Positions 1 to 8,914 are shown, counted from the stretch's first letter. The stretch is DNA of 64,000 nt from Alphaproteobacteria bacterium (GCA_017308375.1 JAFKEW010000046.1:22275-86274); one strand, 5' to 3'. Notes: generated by a model from the letters alone, not told the origin. Translations and numbers: made by a program.

Positions 1-557
1 TTGCCCTTTTCGGCACCCGGCGCGATCACACCGTAACGCTTCACTTCTTCCAGCGGTTTTTCTTCCGCCGCCACCACCACGCCGCCACCGACGCGATTGT
101 AAACCTCGATCATCTGCTTCAGGGCACCGGGCGTGCCCACCATCAGATCGTCGGGCAGAAGCACGGCAAAGGGTTCGTCGCCCACGAAATGGCGGGCACA
201 CCACACCGCATGGCCAAGGCCCAGCGGGCTCTGCTGCCGGGTGAAACTGACCGAACCGGTGACCGGAAGGTCTTCCAATAGGCCGTTCAGTTCCGCCGTG
301 CGGCCGCGGGCGCGCAACAGGGCTTCCAACTCATAGGCATGGTCGAAATGGTCTTCGATCACATGCTTCCCGCGGCCGGTAACGAAGATGAATTGTTCAA
401 TGCCGGCTTCCATCGCCTCTTCAACCGCGTACTGGACCACTGGCTTGTCCACCACGGTCAGCATTTCCTTCGGCACCGCCTTGGTGGCGGGAAGAAAGCG
501 CGTGCCCATGCCGGCAACCGGCAGGACGGCTTTACGAACGGGCTTGGGCTGAGACAT
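1..557 (-). CDS. galU: UTP-glucose-1-phosphate uridylyltransferase, N-terminal part (cut by window edge)
   Basis: Cytoplasmic enzyme that makes UDP-glucose from UTP and glucose 1-phosphate, feeding surface polysaccharide synthesis. Reading the minus strand from the ATG at 557 gives [16 protein letters not shown] followed by the nucleotide-binding signature [11 protein letters not shown] and PKEML, then the conserved [14 protein letters not shown] and LLPDDL segments. About 185 of the usual ~290-300 residues are present; the C-terminus lies beyond base 1. It diverges from the sugar-nucleotide epimerase at 661, with about 100 bases between them for two promoters; UDP-glucose synthesis and epimerase chemistry fit the same surface-sugar pathway. 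The family call is firm because of the near-invariant N-terminal motif. Confidence 0.93.
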   Translation of the reverse strand, partial: MSQPKPVRKAVLPVAGMGTRFLPATKAVPKEMLTVVDKPVVQYAVEEAMEAGIEQFIFVTGRGKHVIEDHFDHAYELEALLRARGRTAELNGLLEDLPVTGSVSFTRQQSPLGLGHAVWCARHFVGDEPFAVLLPDDLMVGTPGALKQMIEVYNRVGGGVVVAAEEKPLEEVKRYGVIAPGAEKG

Positions 558-660
558 GAGGTTTGCCGGATACGGGATTGCGTGGAGGCGGGGTTGAAAG
601 CGCGCCTTTCATGGCATACTGCGCGGGCGATCTCCAGCGCTTCAAAGGTTTGGCCACAAA

Positions 661-1638
661 ATGAACATCTTTCTCACCGGCGGCGCGGGCTTCATCGGTT
701 TTCACACGGCCATGGCGCTTCTGGGCCGCGGCCATCGCATCACCGCGGTGGATGAGGTTAACGCCTATTACGATCCGCGTCTCAAGGAAGCACGTCTGGC
801 CGAACTGCAAAAAAATCCCGGCTTCCGTTTCGTCCGCACCGATATTGCGGCGCCCGGTGCGCTGGCCGCCGCTGCGGGCGGGGAACGCTATGATCTGATC
901 CTGCATCTCGCCGCCCAGGCCGGTGTGCGTTATGCGCTGAAAGATCCGGCCGCCTACACGCGATCCAATCTCGTCGGCCATCACAATGTGCTCGAATTTG
1001 CACGCACCCATCCGGGGCTCGCTCATCTCGTCTATGCCTCGTCCAGTTCTGTTTACGGCAACGATACGGTGGCGCCGTTCTCTGAAAACGCGCGGGCCGA
1101 CAAGCCGGTTTCCTATTACGGGGCGACCAAGCGTGCGGGCGAACTTCTGTCCTATTCCTATGCCGGGCTTTACGGCCTGAAACAGACGGGCCTGCGCTTT
1201 TTTACCGTTTACGGTCCCTTCGGCCGCCCGGATATGGCGTATTGGAGTTTCACCGACCTGATCTTGAAGGGGCAGCCGATTCCCGTCTTCGGCGGCGGCA
1301 AATTGCGGCGCGATTTCACCTATATTGACGATATCGTGGCGGCATTGGTGCGCATCGTCGAAACGCCCTATCCGCAGGCCGATGACGTGCCGCACCGCGT
1401 CTACAATCTCGGCAACAGCCACCCGGAAGATGTGCTGGGCCTGATCGCCACCATCGAACAGGCCACCGGCAAAAAGGCCATCATCAACCACACCGAAGGC
1501 CCTGCGGGCGATGTGCGCGAAACCTATGCCGATATAGCGCGTGCCGCGGCCGATTTCGGCTTTGCCCCGCATGTGCCGCTGAGCGAGGGCATTCCCCGGT
1601 TTGTCGAATGGTTCCGGCAGTATCATAATCTCCCCTGA
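661..1638 (+). CDS. NAD-dependent sugar-nucleotide epimerase/dehydratase (UDP-glucuronate 4-epimerase-like)
   Basis: Extended short-chain dehydrogenase/reductase acting on a nucleotide sugar. The Rossmann NAD motif TGGAGFIG is at residues 6-13, a serine-rich active-site stretch ASSSSVYG near 126-133, and the YxxxK catalytic pair at Y153 and K157 (YGATK). The pattern 'YYGATK' with 'YDPRLKEARL' resembles UDP-glucuronate/UDP-galacturonate 4-epimerases, but 325 residues is a little short for that group, so the exact sugar is not assigned. It diverges from galU, and the TPR-SPOR gene begins 21 bases downstream, so the two forward genes are probably co-transcribed. Confidence 0.85.
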   Translation: MNIFLTGGAGFIGFHTAMALLGRGHRITAVDEVNAYYDPRLKEARLAELQKNPGFRFVRTDIAAPGALAAAAGGERYDLILHLAAQAGVRYALKDPAAYTRSNLVGHHNVLEFARTHPGLAHLVYASSSSVYGNDTVAPFSENARADKPVSYYGATKRAGELLSYSYAGLYGLKQTGLRFFTVYGPFGRPDMAYWSFTDLILKGQPIPVFGGGKLRRDFTYIDDIVAALVRIVETPYPQADDVPHRVYNLGNSHPEDVLGLIATIEQATGKKAIINHTEGPAGDVRETYADIARAAADFGFAPHVPLSEGIPRFVEWFRQYHNLP

Positions 1639-1659
1639 TCACCGGCCGGGGGGCATGGT

Positions 1660-2631
1660 TTGCGGGGCCACTTCTATCTTGCCGCGGTTTTGTCGCTGGG
1701 GCTTGCCGCAAGCACCGCCAGTGCTGCGGCGCCGACACCGCAAATGGTGGCGGATGCGCTTTCCGCCGGAAACGATCCTTATACGGAACAATTGGCAAAT
1801 ACGCTGCTGGCGGGTGAAAGTCTTTCGCCGGTTGATCGTGCCCATGTGCTGATGGCGCGCGGGCTGGTGCGTGCCCATCTTGGCCGCCCTGCCGCCGCAC
1901 TCGCCGATTTCTCTGCCGCCATGGCGCTCGGCAGCTTGACGCGCGCCGAAACGGTTCGGGCCTTGTTCGACCGCGGTGTGGTGCTGGATGAGCTTGGCCG
2001 CACCGAAGACGCCATCGCCAGTTACGATGCCGCGATCGCGCAGGCACCGGACTTTGCCGCTGCTCTCAACAATCGCGCCAATGCCTGGCGCAGGTTCGGC
2101 CGGTTCGATCTCGCGGCGCGCGATTACACCGCTTCGCTCGACGCCGGCAATCCGCAGCCGGAATATCCGCTCGCTGGTCTTGCGCAGATTTCCGTGGCGA
2201 CGGGCAACAACGATGCCGCAAAGGCCTTCTATCGCCAGGCGCTGTCGGTCAATCCGCAATATGGGGCAGCGGCGCATGGCCTTGCCGCGCTGGAAAGCGC
2301 GCCGCATCTGCGCCCGCCAAAGACGCAATCGCCCCAACCCGAACCGGCCCCGCCGCTGCCCGAAGCGCGGGCGCCGGCCGTGGCGGCCTCCGGCGGTGGC
2401 ACCATCCAGATCGGCGCCTTCGCCGATGTGGCCGGGGCCCAGGCTGCCTGGCATCGCATTGCGCGCGCCACAGCACCTTTGCTCGCGGCCCTCAGCCCCG
2501 CCATCACCCCGGTCGATCTGCCGGATCATGGGCGGCTCTATCGCTTGCGGACCGGGCCGGTGCCCGCAGGCGCCTGCCAGCGGGTGCGTGCGGCGGGTTT
2601 CGGCTGTTTTCGGGTCACGCAGCACCCCTGA
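1660..2631 (+). CDS. Secreted TPR-repeat protein with C-terminal SPOR domain
   Basis: The 323-residue product starts with a cleavable signal (hydrophobic LAAVLSLGLAASTASAAA), then has tetratricopeptide-type helical repeats at about residues 60-205 (for example ALFDRGVVLDELGRTEDAI and AALNNRANAWRRFGRFDLA), a proline-rich linker near 225-245, and a C-terminal SPOR-like module (IQIGAFADVAGAQAAWHRI through LYRLRTGPV). SPOR domains bind denuded peptidoglycan glycan strands, so a periplasmic envelope role is likely; the exact job is unknown. The start used is a TTG at 1660; a nearby ATG at 1655 is in another frame. TPR plus SPOR is a common alphaproteobacterial combination. Confidence 0.78.
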   Translation: MRGHFYLAAVLSLGLAASTASAAAPTPQMVADALSAGNDPYTEQLANTLLAGESLSPVDRAHVLMARGLVRAHLGRPAAALADFSAAMALGSLTRAETVRALFDRGVVLDELGRTEDAIASYDAAIAQAPDFAAALNNRANAWRRFGRFDLAARDYTASLDAGNPQPEYPLAGLAQISVATGNNDAAKAFYRQALSVNPQYGAAAHGLAALESAPHLRPPKTQSPQPEPAPPLPEARAPAVAASGGGTIQIGAFADVAGAQAAWHRIARATAPLLAALSPAITPVDLPDHGRLYRLRTGPVPAGACQRVRAAGFGCFRVTQHP

Positions 2632-2713
2632 CAAGCGCGGCCCTGATCCGCATTGCCGCCCCGGTTCAAACCTGATTTTCTGGCCCCAGAACCATCCTGA
2701 AGGACAGAAAAAA

Positions 2714-4165
2714 ATGACAGGGATTACCGCTTACGGGGCTTACATTCCGCTGCGCCGGTTGCAGCGCAAGGCGATTGCTGCCGCCAATGCCTGGTTCGCG
2801 CCGGGCGCGCGCGGGGTTGGCGAACGCGCGATGGCCAATTGGGATGAAGACGCCATCACCATGGCGGTGGAAGCGGGGCGGGACTGCCTTCCGGCCACCG
2901 ACGCGCTGAAAGACCGGGCCCATATCGATGCGATCTTCTTTGCCTCCACCAGCGCGCCCTTTCAGGACCGGCAGAATGCCGGCATTGCAGCCGCCGCTCT
3001 CAACCTTCCTGAAACCATCACCAGTGCCGATGTCACCGGTTCGCAGCGCGCCGGGCTCTCGGCCCTCTTTGCCGGGCTCGATGCGGTGGCCTCCGGCCGG
3101 GCCAGGGCGCCGATTGTGGTGGCGGGGGAAAAGCGCAAGGCCCGCGCCGCCTCAGCACAGGAAATGCAGTATGGCGATGCCGGTGCCGCGCTCGCCCTCG
3201 GCAAGGACAAGGTGATCGCGAAGTTGATCGGCAGCCATTCGGTCACGCTCGATTTCGTCGATCATTTCCGTGGCGAGAATGAAGAATTCGATTATGGCTG
3301 GGAAGAACGCTGGATCCGCGATGAGGGCTACACCAAGATCGTGCCTGCCGCACTGAAGGCGCTGTTTGAAAAAACCGGCGTCGCCGCGTCCGACATCGCG
3401 CATTTCATCCTGCCATGCCCGTTTGCGAAACTCGATCAGACCATTGCCAAGCAAAGCGGCATCGATCCGGCGAAAACGCGCGACAATCTTGCGGCCACTG
3501 TGGGCGATTCGGGCGCTGCGCATGCGCTTCTGATGCTGGTACACACGCTGGAACAGGCCAAGCCGGGTGAAAAGATTTTGGTCGCCCAGTTCGGGCAGGG
3601 TTGCGACGCCGCGATTTTCGAGGTGACGAAGGACATTGCCGAACTGTCGAAACGCAATGGCGTCACCGGCGCGCTCGCCCGTCGCAGGGAAGAAACCAAT
3701 TATCTGCGCTACCTCGCTTTCAACGGCCTGATCGAGCTCGAAAAGGGCATGCGGGCGGAGGTGGACAAGAAAACCGCGCTGACCGTGCAATATCGCAAAC
3801 GCGATATGCTGATGGGCCTTGTCGGCGGCAAATGCCGGGTCTGCGGCACGGCGCAATTCCCGCGCACGCGCATCTGCGTCAATCCCAATTGCCAGGAAGT
3901 GGATTCGCAAGACCCATACGGCTTTGCCGATCAACCGGCCAGCGTGCTGTCCTGGTCGGCGGACTTCCTGACCTATTCGATGGACCCGCCCAGCCATTAC
4001 GGCATGGTCACCTTTGCCGAAGGGGGCCGCTTCCTGTCCGACATCACCGATGTCGAACAGGGACAGGTCGATTCCGGCATGAAGGTGCGCATGGCCTTCC
4101 GCATCAAGGATTTCGATCCGAAACGCGGCTTCGTGCGCTATTTCTGGAAGGCTGTTCCAGCATAA
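2714..4165 (+). CDS. HMG-CoA-synthase-like (thiolase-fold) protein fused to zinc-ribbon/OB domain (DUF35), catalytic Cys absent
   Basis: A 483-residue protein. Residues 1 to about 345 have the fold of hydroxymethylglutaryl-CoA synthase/KAS III (ITAYGAYIPLRRL at the start); residues about 370-480 form a DUF35 module with a zinc ribbon (C374, C377, C388, C393) and an OB-fold ending in FVRYFWK. In true HMG-CoA synthases the active-site Cys lies in a NxCxGG-type loop; here that loop reads TGSQRAG with Gln at residue 111, and the glutamate expected about 30 residues earlier is also missing (ASTSAP). It is therefore unlikely to form an acyl-enzyme. The ATG at 2714 follows an A-rich stretch with AAGGACAG upstream. 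An amidohydrolase follows 22 bases on and a thiolase lies 2 kb further, suggesting a thiolase partner or scaffold role (inference). Confidence 0.82.
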   Translation: MTGITAYGAYIPLRRLQRKAIAAANAWFAPGARGVGERAMANWDEDAITMAVEAGRDCLPATDALKDRAHIDAIFFASTSAPFQDRQNAGIAAAALNLPETITSADVTGSQRAGLSALFAGLDAVASGRARAPIVVAGEKRKARAASAQEMQYGDAGAALALGKDKVIAKLIGSHSVTLDFVDHFRGENEEFDYGWEERWIRDEGYTKIVPAALKALFEKTGVAASDIAHFILPCPFAKLDQTIAKQSGIDPAKTRDNLAATVGDSGAAHALLMLVHTLEQAKPGEKILVAQFGQGCDAAIFEVTKDIAELSKRNGVTGALARRREETNYLRYLAFNGLIELEKGMRAEVDKKTALTVQYRKRDMLMGLVGGKCRVCGTAQFPRTRICVNPNCQEVDSQDPYGFADQPASVLSWSADFLTYSMDPPSHYGMVTFAEGGRFLSDITDVEQGQVDSGMKVRMAFRIKDFDPKRGFVRYFWKAVPA

Positions 4166-4187
4166 CCAAACATCGGGAGACGCGCCC

Positions 4188-5378
4188 ATGGCTTACGTTG
4201 AAAACCGCCTCGTGCACGATGCCGATTCCCATCTGATGGAACTGGCGGACTGCCTGGATGATTTTCTCGATCCAGAATTCCGCGCCGCTTACGACGCATT
4301 GCCAAAGCTGAAGGCGTGGCCGCGCGATGGGCAATGGGCGAAAGAGGCCCGGGCCCAGCACGCCGATCCCGTCTTCCGCGCCGGCAATGTGACGGAGCTG
4401 ATGCTGCGCAAGAATTACGCGGCGCTGGGCAGCTTCCGGCGCGAGGATCGGCCAAAGGCGCTCGACAATCTGGGCTTTGCCAGCCAGTTGATCTTCACCA
4501 CCTGGAGCCTCGGCAATTTCGATCTCGATGAATCCGGTAATCTCGATCTCTGCTACGCGGTGGCGGAAGCGCACAACCGGATGATGACGTGGTTCTGTTC
4601 GGTGGACCCGCGTCTGCTTGCCACCTGTTATGTGCCGCTGGCCGATTTCGACCGCGCCCGTGAAACGGCGCGCAACGCCATCGCACTGGGCGCCAAGGCG
4701 CTTCTTGTCCCGTCACGCTGCCCCAAGGGGCATTCGCCCAGCCATGTTGCGTTCGATCCCGTCTGGGCGATGGCGGAGGAAGCAGGCCTGCCGATTGTCT
4801 TTCATGTCGGCGGCGAAGAGAAAATGCGCCCCGATTATTTTGAGAACGGCGGCCCGCGGGTGAAGGATTTTCATGGCGGGGAGGAGAATTTCACCGCCCT
4901 CAGTTTCATGACCATTCCGCATTCGGTGATGCAAACATTGGCGGCGCTGATTTTCGATGGTGTGTTCGACCGTTTTCCGAAACTGAAATTCGGTGCCATC
5001 GAACTCGGCGCCTCCTGGCTGCCAAGCTGGATGCGTTATCTCGATGCCGGGCACAGCGCCTTTTTCCGGCATGAGGAACGGCTGCAGAAACTGTCCATGA
5101 AGCCCAGCGATCTGGTCCGCCGCCAGTTGCGCGTGACACCTTACCCGCATGAAGATGCGGGCTGGATCATTGCCAATGCGGGGGAGGAGGTCTGCCTGTT
5201 CTCGTCGGACTATCCCCATGTCGAAGGCGGCCGCAATCCGCTCAAGCGATTCGACGATTCGCTGACGGGCCTCAGCGCCTCCGCCATCGAACGGTTCTAT
5301 TGCAGCAATTTCATCGACCTGATGGGAAATGGTCTGGCGCCCGAACTGCGCCGTCCCGCTCATCTGGTTGCCGCCTGA
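4188..5378 (+). CDS. Amidohydrolase family protein (ACMSD-like, PF04909 type)
   Basis: A 396-residue TIM-barrel metal-dependent hydrolase/decarboxylase-like protein. Near the N-terminus DADSHLME carries the metal-binding Asp/His typical of the ACMSD-like branch of amidohydrolases. Mid-protein VFHVGGEE and the C-terminal LFSSDYPHVEGG supply the expected later His and Asp ligands. Members of this branch act on carboxylated or ring-cleaved intermediates of aromatic and terpenoid breakdown; the substrate here is unknown. It begins 22 bases after the HMG-CoA-synthase-like gene, so one transcript is likely. No signal peptide is seen, so it is cytoplasmic. Confidence 0.82.
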   Translation: MAYVENRLVHDADSHLMELADCLDDFLDPEFRAAYDALPKLKAWPRDGQWAKEARAQHADPVFRAGNVTELMLRKNYAALGSFRREDRPKALDNLGFASQLIFTTWSLGNFDLDESGNLDLCYAVAEAHNRMMTWFCSVDPRLLATCYVPLADFDRARETARNAIALGAKALLVPSRCPKGHSPSHVAFDPVWAMAEEAGLPIVFHVGGEEKMRPDYFENGGPRVKDFHGGEENFTALSFMTIPHSVMQTLAALIFDGVFDRFPKLKFGAIELGASWLPSWMRYLDAGHSAFFRHEERLQKLSMKPSDLVRRQLRVTPYPHEDAGWIIANAGEEVCLFSSDYPHVEGGRNPLKRFDDSLTGLSASAIERFYCSNFIDLMGNGLAPELRRPAHLVAA

Positions 5379-5395
5379 AACAGAAGGAATGAGAA

Positions 5396-5418
5396 GCCCG
5401 CCGGTTTTCCCGGCGGGC
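5396..5418. terminator. Hairpin between convergent genes, likely bidirectional terminator
   Basis: A perfect 9-bp stem (GCCCGCCGG / CCGGCGGGC) with a 5-base loop TTTTC lies between the ends of the amidohydrolase gene (+) and the DUF992 gene (-). No long T-run follows on either strand, so intrinsic termination strength is uncertain. Confidence 0.5.
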
Positions 5419-5432
5419 CCATCTGTTCGGAT

Positions 5433-5939
5433 TTAGCGTTTGCCCATCTGCTCATGCGGATTGGGAACATAGGCCAGATGAATGGCGCCGATCCCGGCGG
5501 CCACGTTCAGGCCCGTATTGCCTTCAATCGAAAGCGGTTGCAGCGTGATCGACTTGTCGAAACCGCCGATCAGCGCGTTGGCGGAGGCGCCGACGCCAAC
5601 GGATGCCCCGGCGGTCACACCGGCATAATCGCCTTCCAGCGCGCCCGGCTTGACGTCGGAGGTTGGCGCGATCACGGCCCAGATCAGCACACCGCCCTGG
5701 GTGTAGCCAATGTCAACGCCGTATTTGTTGATCGTGCCGGCATAATGCTCGCCATGGCGCTTGTTGGGCCGGAAGTTGCAGCGCAAATCTTTGGATGATC
5801 CGAATACGAATCCCCATCCGCTGGCGACGTTACAGGTCAGGGTTCCGATCTTCACGCCGCTTTCGGCCGCCTGGGCCGGAAGGGCGGCGGACGCTGCGGC
5901 CAGGCCAGCGGCCACGGCAACCAACAGGGGTTTTTTCAT
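5433..5939 (-). CDS. Secreted DUF992 family protein
   Basis: A 168-residue protein with a classical Sec signal (KKPLLVAVAAGLAAASAALPAQA) and a mature part that opens with VKIGTLTCNVASGWGFVFGSSK, the hallmark of DUF992. Further conserved pieces are YAGTINKYGVDIGYT and the glycine/alanine-rich segment near 115-135. The two cysteines (in TCNV and RCNF) could form a disulfide in the periplasm. Function of the family is not known; it is widespread in Alphaproteobacteria. The start is supported by an AAGGAG ribosome-binding site about 8 bases upstream on the minus strand. Expressed separately from the convergent amidohydrolase. Confidence 0.8.
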   Translation of the reverse strand: MKKPLLVAVAAGLAAASAALPAQAAESGVKIGTLTCNVASGWGFVFGSSKDLRCNFRPNKRHGEHYAGTINKYGVDIGYTQGGVLIWAVIAPTSDVKPGALEGDYAGVTAGASVGVGASANALIGGFDKSITLQPLSIEGNTGLNVAAGIGAIHLAYVPNPHEQMGKR

Positions 5940-6286
5940 CGAAATTTCTCCTTTATTTTAAAGGGATTGGCCATGCGGGGCAGGGGATCGGCGGGGCCCC
6001 CGCAAGGCAGGAACCGCCTCCGATGAAAACGCGGGCACCGGTCCGGCCGTTCCCACCGTGAAACCCGGCCTGTCCGTCCCTATATGATGGATATGGAATC
6101 TCTTCCTTTTCCGGCCGTGCCCGTCCCGCCATGTGGGGAGGGGGAGGTGGAATTTCCGCAAAACAACTTCAGGGTTGTTCGCGTGGGATATCAAAGCCTT
6201 GGATAGGAATTTGCCGCGCCAACCGGCGCGCTTTACATGCGGCCCGTCCCGCCGCTTAATGGTTCCAGCCAGTAAGGAGAAACGAA
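5940..6286. other. 347-base divergent intergenic region
   Basis: This gap separates the DUF992 gene (-) and the thiolase gene (+) and must hold both promoters. The ribosome-binding site AAGGAGA lies just before the thiolase ATG, and AAGGAG precedes the DUF992 start. A small GC hairpin sits near 6212-6228. I see no convincing coding frame; short open frames here lack family resemblance. Confidence 0.6.
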
Positions 6287-7489
6287 ATGGCCTCAGGCAT
6301 CAGGGATAAAGTTGCAATATTGGGCATGGGTTGCTCGAAATTCGGCGAACGCTGGGAATCCGGCGCCGAAGAATTGATGGTCGAGGCCTATCTCGAAGCG
6401 ATGCAGGATGCGGGCGTCGAAACCAATCAGATTCAAGCCGCCTGGTTTTCCACCGCGATGGATGAAGTGAATGTCGGCAAGGGCGGCACCCCGCTTTCGG
6501 TCGCGTTGCGCCTTCCCAACATTCCGGTGACGCATGTGGAGAATTTCTGCGCCAGCGGATCGGAAGCGTTCCGCGGTGCGGTTTATGCGGTTGCCGCCGG
6601 TGCATGCGACATCGCGTTGGCGCTCGGCGTCGAAAAGCTGAAAGACACCGGCTATGGCGGCCTGCCGCAACGCGAGCAGGGCACCCTCAATCCGCTGTGG
6701 AGCGCGAACGGCTCCGCCCCCGGCAATTTCGCGCAGCTTGCGTCGGCTTATCGCGCCAAGCATGGCGTCTCGAAAGATGATCTGAAGCACGCCATCGCCC
6801 ATGTCTCGGTCAAGAGCCACGCCAATGGCGCCAAAAACCCGAAGGCCCATCTGCAGAAGGTGGTCACCGAGGAACAAGTGCTGAAGGCACCGATGATTGC
6901 CGAACCGCTGGGTCTGTTCGATTGCTGCGGTGTGTCGGATGGCGCGGCCTGCGCCATTGTCACGACGCCGGAAATCGCGAAAAGCCTCGGCAAGAAGGAC
7001 ATCATCACGGTCAAGGCGTTGCAGCTTGCGCTGTCGAACGGCCTCGAAAGCCAGCACAATTCGTGGGACGGCTCCTACTTCCACACCGCGCGCATCGCCT
7101 CGAAGCGCGCCTATGAGGAAGCGGGCATCAAGGATCCGCGCAACGAAGTCTCGATGATGGAAGTGCATGACTGCTTCTCGATCACCGAACTCGTCACCAT
7201 GGAAGACCTGCACATTTCCAGGGAAGGCGAGGCGTGGAAGGACGTGATGAACGGCTTCTACGATGCCGATGGTCAGGTGCCGTGCCAGATCGACGGCGGG
7301 CTGAAATGCTTCGGCCATCCGATCGGGGCGAGCGGTCTGCGCATGCTGTACGAAATGTATCTGCAGCTTCTTGGCCGCGCCGGCAGCCGCCAGCTTTCCG
7401 ATCCGAAGATCGGCCTGACGCACAATCTCGGCGGTTCGCCAATGATGAATGTGTGCTCGGTCGCCATCATCGGCGCGCAGGGCGCGTAA
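6287..7489 (+). CDS. Thiolase family protein (SCP-x / acetyl-CoA acetyltransferase-like)
   Basis: A 400-residue thiolase of the SCP-x type, which cleaves or condenses beta-ketoacyl-CoA thioesters. The nucleophilic Cys is C88 in ENFCASGSEA, and the C-terminal catalytic His is H344 in CFGHPIGASG; MEVHDCFSI supplies the middle conserved His. The ATG has a strong AAGGAGA site 7 bases upstream. Many SCP-x-type thiolases work with a DUF35 partner protein; the only DUF35 domain nearby is fused to the HMG-CoA-synthase-like protein at 2714, so a complex between these two products is plausible (inference). A strong terminator follows immediately. Confidence 0.9.
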   Translation: MASGIRDKVAILGMGCSKFGERWESGAEELMVEAYLEAMQDAGVETNQIQAAWFSTAMDEVNVGKGGTPLSVALRLPNIPVTHVENFCASGSEAFRGAVYAVAAGACDIALALGVEKLKDTGYGGLPQREQGTLNPLWSANGSAPGNFAQLASAYRAKHGVSKDDLKHAIAHVSVKSHANGAKNPKAHLQKVVTEEQVLKAPMIAEPLGLFDCCGVSDGAACAIVTTPEIAKSLGKKDIITVKALQLALSNGLESQHNSWDGSYFHTARIASKRAYEEAGIKDPRNEVSMMEVHDCFSITELVTMEDLHISREGEAWKDVMNGFYDADGQVPCQIDGGLKCFGHPIGASGLRMLYEMYLQLLGRAGSRQLSDPKIGLTHNLGGSPMMNVCSVAIIGAQGA

Positions 7490-7508
7490 AAAACGGCAAC
7501 AGAGTATA

Positions 7509-7540
7509 AAAAAGGCCCGGCACATGGCCGGGCCTTTTTG
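7509..7540. terminator. Rho-independent terminator, bidirectional
   Basis: Stem GGCCCGGC / GCCGGGCC (7514-7521 with 7527-7534), 5-base loop, flanked by an A-run on the left and TTTTTGTTTG on the right. It can stop transcription of the thiolase gene (+) and of the recG-APH-DUF6285 unit (-), whose last gene ends at 7546. Confidence 0.85.
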
Positions 7541-7545
7541 TTTGT

Positions 7546-7902
7546 CTATTTCAGTCCTGAATATTTCGGCTGGTCGATCGCCACCTTGTCGCGTGTGGTG
7601 CGTTCCAGATGATCGGCCAGACCCGGTGTTTCCAGCGTGATGTCGCCGCTGCGGATGCGCCGGCACAATTCGCGATTCAGTTCGTCCAGCGTGCCGTCGC
7701 GGCCAAGCAGCGCGGTCAGCCGCTGTATCTCTTCGCCTTGCGCCTTCGGGCCCTGTTCCAGTTCGCGCACCACGATGCCAAGCGCATTGGCCGCCACGCG
7801 GGCATGAAACGCGGTGTGGCCTTTCAGTTCAGGCATCGCACGCTCCTCGATGAAGGCGCGTACCGCCGCCACCAGTTCCAGCATGGAGGGTTGATCCATC
7901 AT
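7546..7902 (-). CDS. DUF6285 domain-containing protein
   Basis: A small all-helical protein of 118 residues (LELVAAVRAFIEERAMPEL, HARVAANALGIVVRELEQG) matching the DUF6285 pattern. Genes of this family are habitually paired with an aminoglycoside-phosphotransferase-like gene and with acyl-CoA dehydrogenase genes; here the APH-like gene is directly upstream with a gap of two bases, so the pair is co-translated or nearly so. No catalytic motif is visible; a partner or regulatory subunit of the kinase-like protein is the simplest idea. Transcription ends at the hairpin at 7509-7540. Confidence 0.8.
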   Translation of the reverse strand: MMDQPSMLELVAAVRAFIEERAMPELKGHTAFHARVAANALGIVVRELEQGPKAQGEEIQRLTALLGRDGTLDELNRELCRRIRSGDITLETPGLADHLERTTRDKVAIDQPKYSGLK

Positions 7903-7904
7903 GG

Positions 7905-8906
7905 TCAGATTTCTCCCCGGATGATCAGGTTGACGAGATCGATCTCGGTCTCCGAAGATCGCCGCCCGATGGCCGCGCGCTCAACCGATCCGTCCATGCG
8001 GAAACCCTGATACATGCCCATGCACATCACGCCCCATTTCAGCGAGCCGTAAACGATCCAGGTGCGTACATCGTCGATGGCGAGCTTCGCACCGCCCGCC
8101 GCCTCATAACCGGCCAACAGGTCTTTCAGGTCGCCGAAGCCGCCGACCACCTTGTCCCGCTGCCCGAAGCGCCAGGAATTGGTGCAGATCCAGCCGATGT
8201 CTTCCAGCGGGTCGCCGATATGCACCAGTTCCCAATCCAGCGCCGCTTCCACGCCTTCGGGTGAAATCAGAATGTTGCCGTGGCGGAAATCGCCATGCAC
8301 CAGCGTGCGCTGGCGCGATGCGGCCAGCCGTGGCTCCAGCCATTTGAACGCCAGCTCGAACATCGGGTGCGGATAATCGTAGGAATCATAGCGGTCGCGG
8401 TATTGGCGAAGCTGGGCGGCACCATCCACCACCGGCAAATGGTCTTTCAGGGATGCCACATCCACCTGATGGATGCGGGCGAGAACTTCACCGCATTGCC
8501 GGGCGAGATCAGTGCGCACGGCATCGAACTCCGCATCGCGCAGGATTTTGCGGGCAATGGTTTCGCCCACCATGCGCTGCATGACATAGCCTTCGCCGAC
8601 GCCATCTTCCGGCTTCAGCACGTAATGCACCCTGGGCGCCTTGACGCCCGTCTTGCGTGCGGCCTCGATCGCCAGTGCTTCGGTGGCCAGTGCCACCGCG
8701 GCAGAGCCTTCGCCGATCACCCGCGGCGCCCCGCCCGGGCTGCGGCGCAGGATCAGCGGCAGGCGTTCGCCGTTTACAATGGCATCGAACGCCCAGGTTT
8801 CCTGGCTGGCGCCACCGGAAAGCCGGTTCAGCTTCTCCAGCGTGGAAAGCCCGGATAGCGCCTTTTCCAGCGCGTTTTTCAGATTACCGGCAAAATCAGG
8901 TGTCAT
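7905..8906 (-). CDS. Phosphotransferase family protein (APH/ACAD10 N-domain-like)
   Basis: A 333-residue protein kinase-like fold enzyme of the aminoglycoside phosphotransferase superfamily. The catalytic loop LVHGDFRHGNILI and the metal-binding ALDWELVHIGDPLEDIGW are intact, and LSGGASQETWAFDA forms the nucleotide-binding loop. Close relatives are linked to acyl-CoA dehydrogenases (as in ACAD10/11, where the kinase domain phosphorylates 4-hydroxyacyl-CoA) rather than antibiotic resistance. The gene lies 8 bases downstream of recG and 2 bases upstream of the DUF6285 gene on the same strand. A hydroxyacyl substrate is therefore an informed guess. Confidence 0.85.
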   Translation of the reverse strand: MTPDFAGNLKNALEKALSGLSTLEKLNRLSGGASQETWAFDAIVNGERLPLILRRSPGGAPRVIGEGSAAVALATEALAIEAARKTGVKAPRVHYVLKPEDGVGEGYVMQRMVGETIARKILRDAEFDAVRTDLARQCGEVLARIHQVDVASLKDHLPVVDGAAQLRQYRDRYDSYDYPHPMFELAFKWLEPRLAASRQRTLVHGDFRHGNILISPEGVEAALDWELVHIGDPLEDIGWICTNSWRFGQRDKVVGGFGDLKDLLAGYEAAGGAKLAIDDVRTWIVYGSLKWGVMCMGMYQGFRMDGSVERAAIGRRSSETEIDLVNLIIRGEI

Positions 8907-8914
8907 GTCTCTCC

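Noticed and set aside
532..1626. Long minus-strand frame opposite the epimerase
   Set aside because: Arg/His/Gly-rich composition without family motifs; it is the mirror of a clearly coding high-GC gene.
1976..2713. N-terminal extension of the HMG-CoA-synthase-like frame through the TPR gene
   Set aside because: It overlaps the TPR-SPOR gene out of frame and has Arg/Pro-rich nonsense composition; the family similarity begins at the ATG at 2714.
6211..6230. Small hairpin GCGCC/GGCGC before the thiolase gene
   Set aside because: Only five base pairs and no regulatory context; likely chance in GC-rich DNA.
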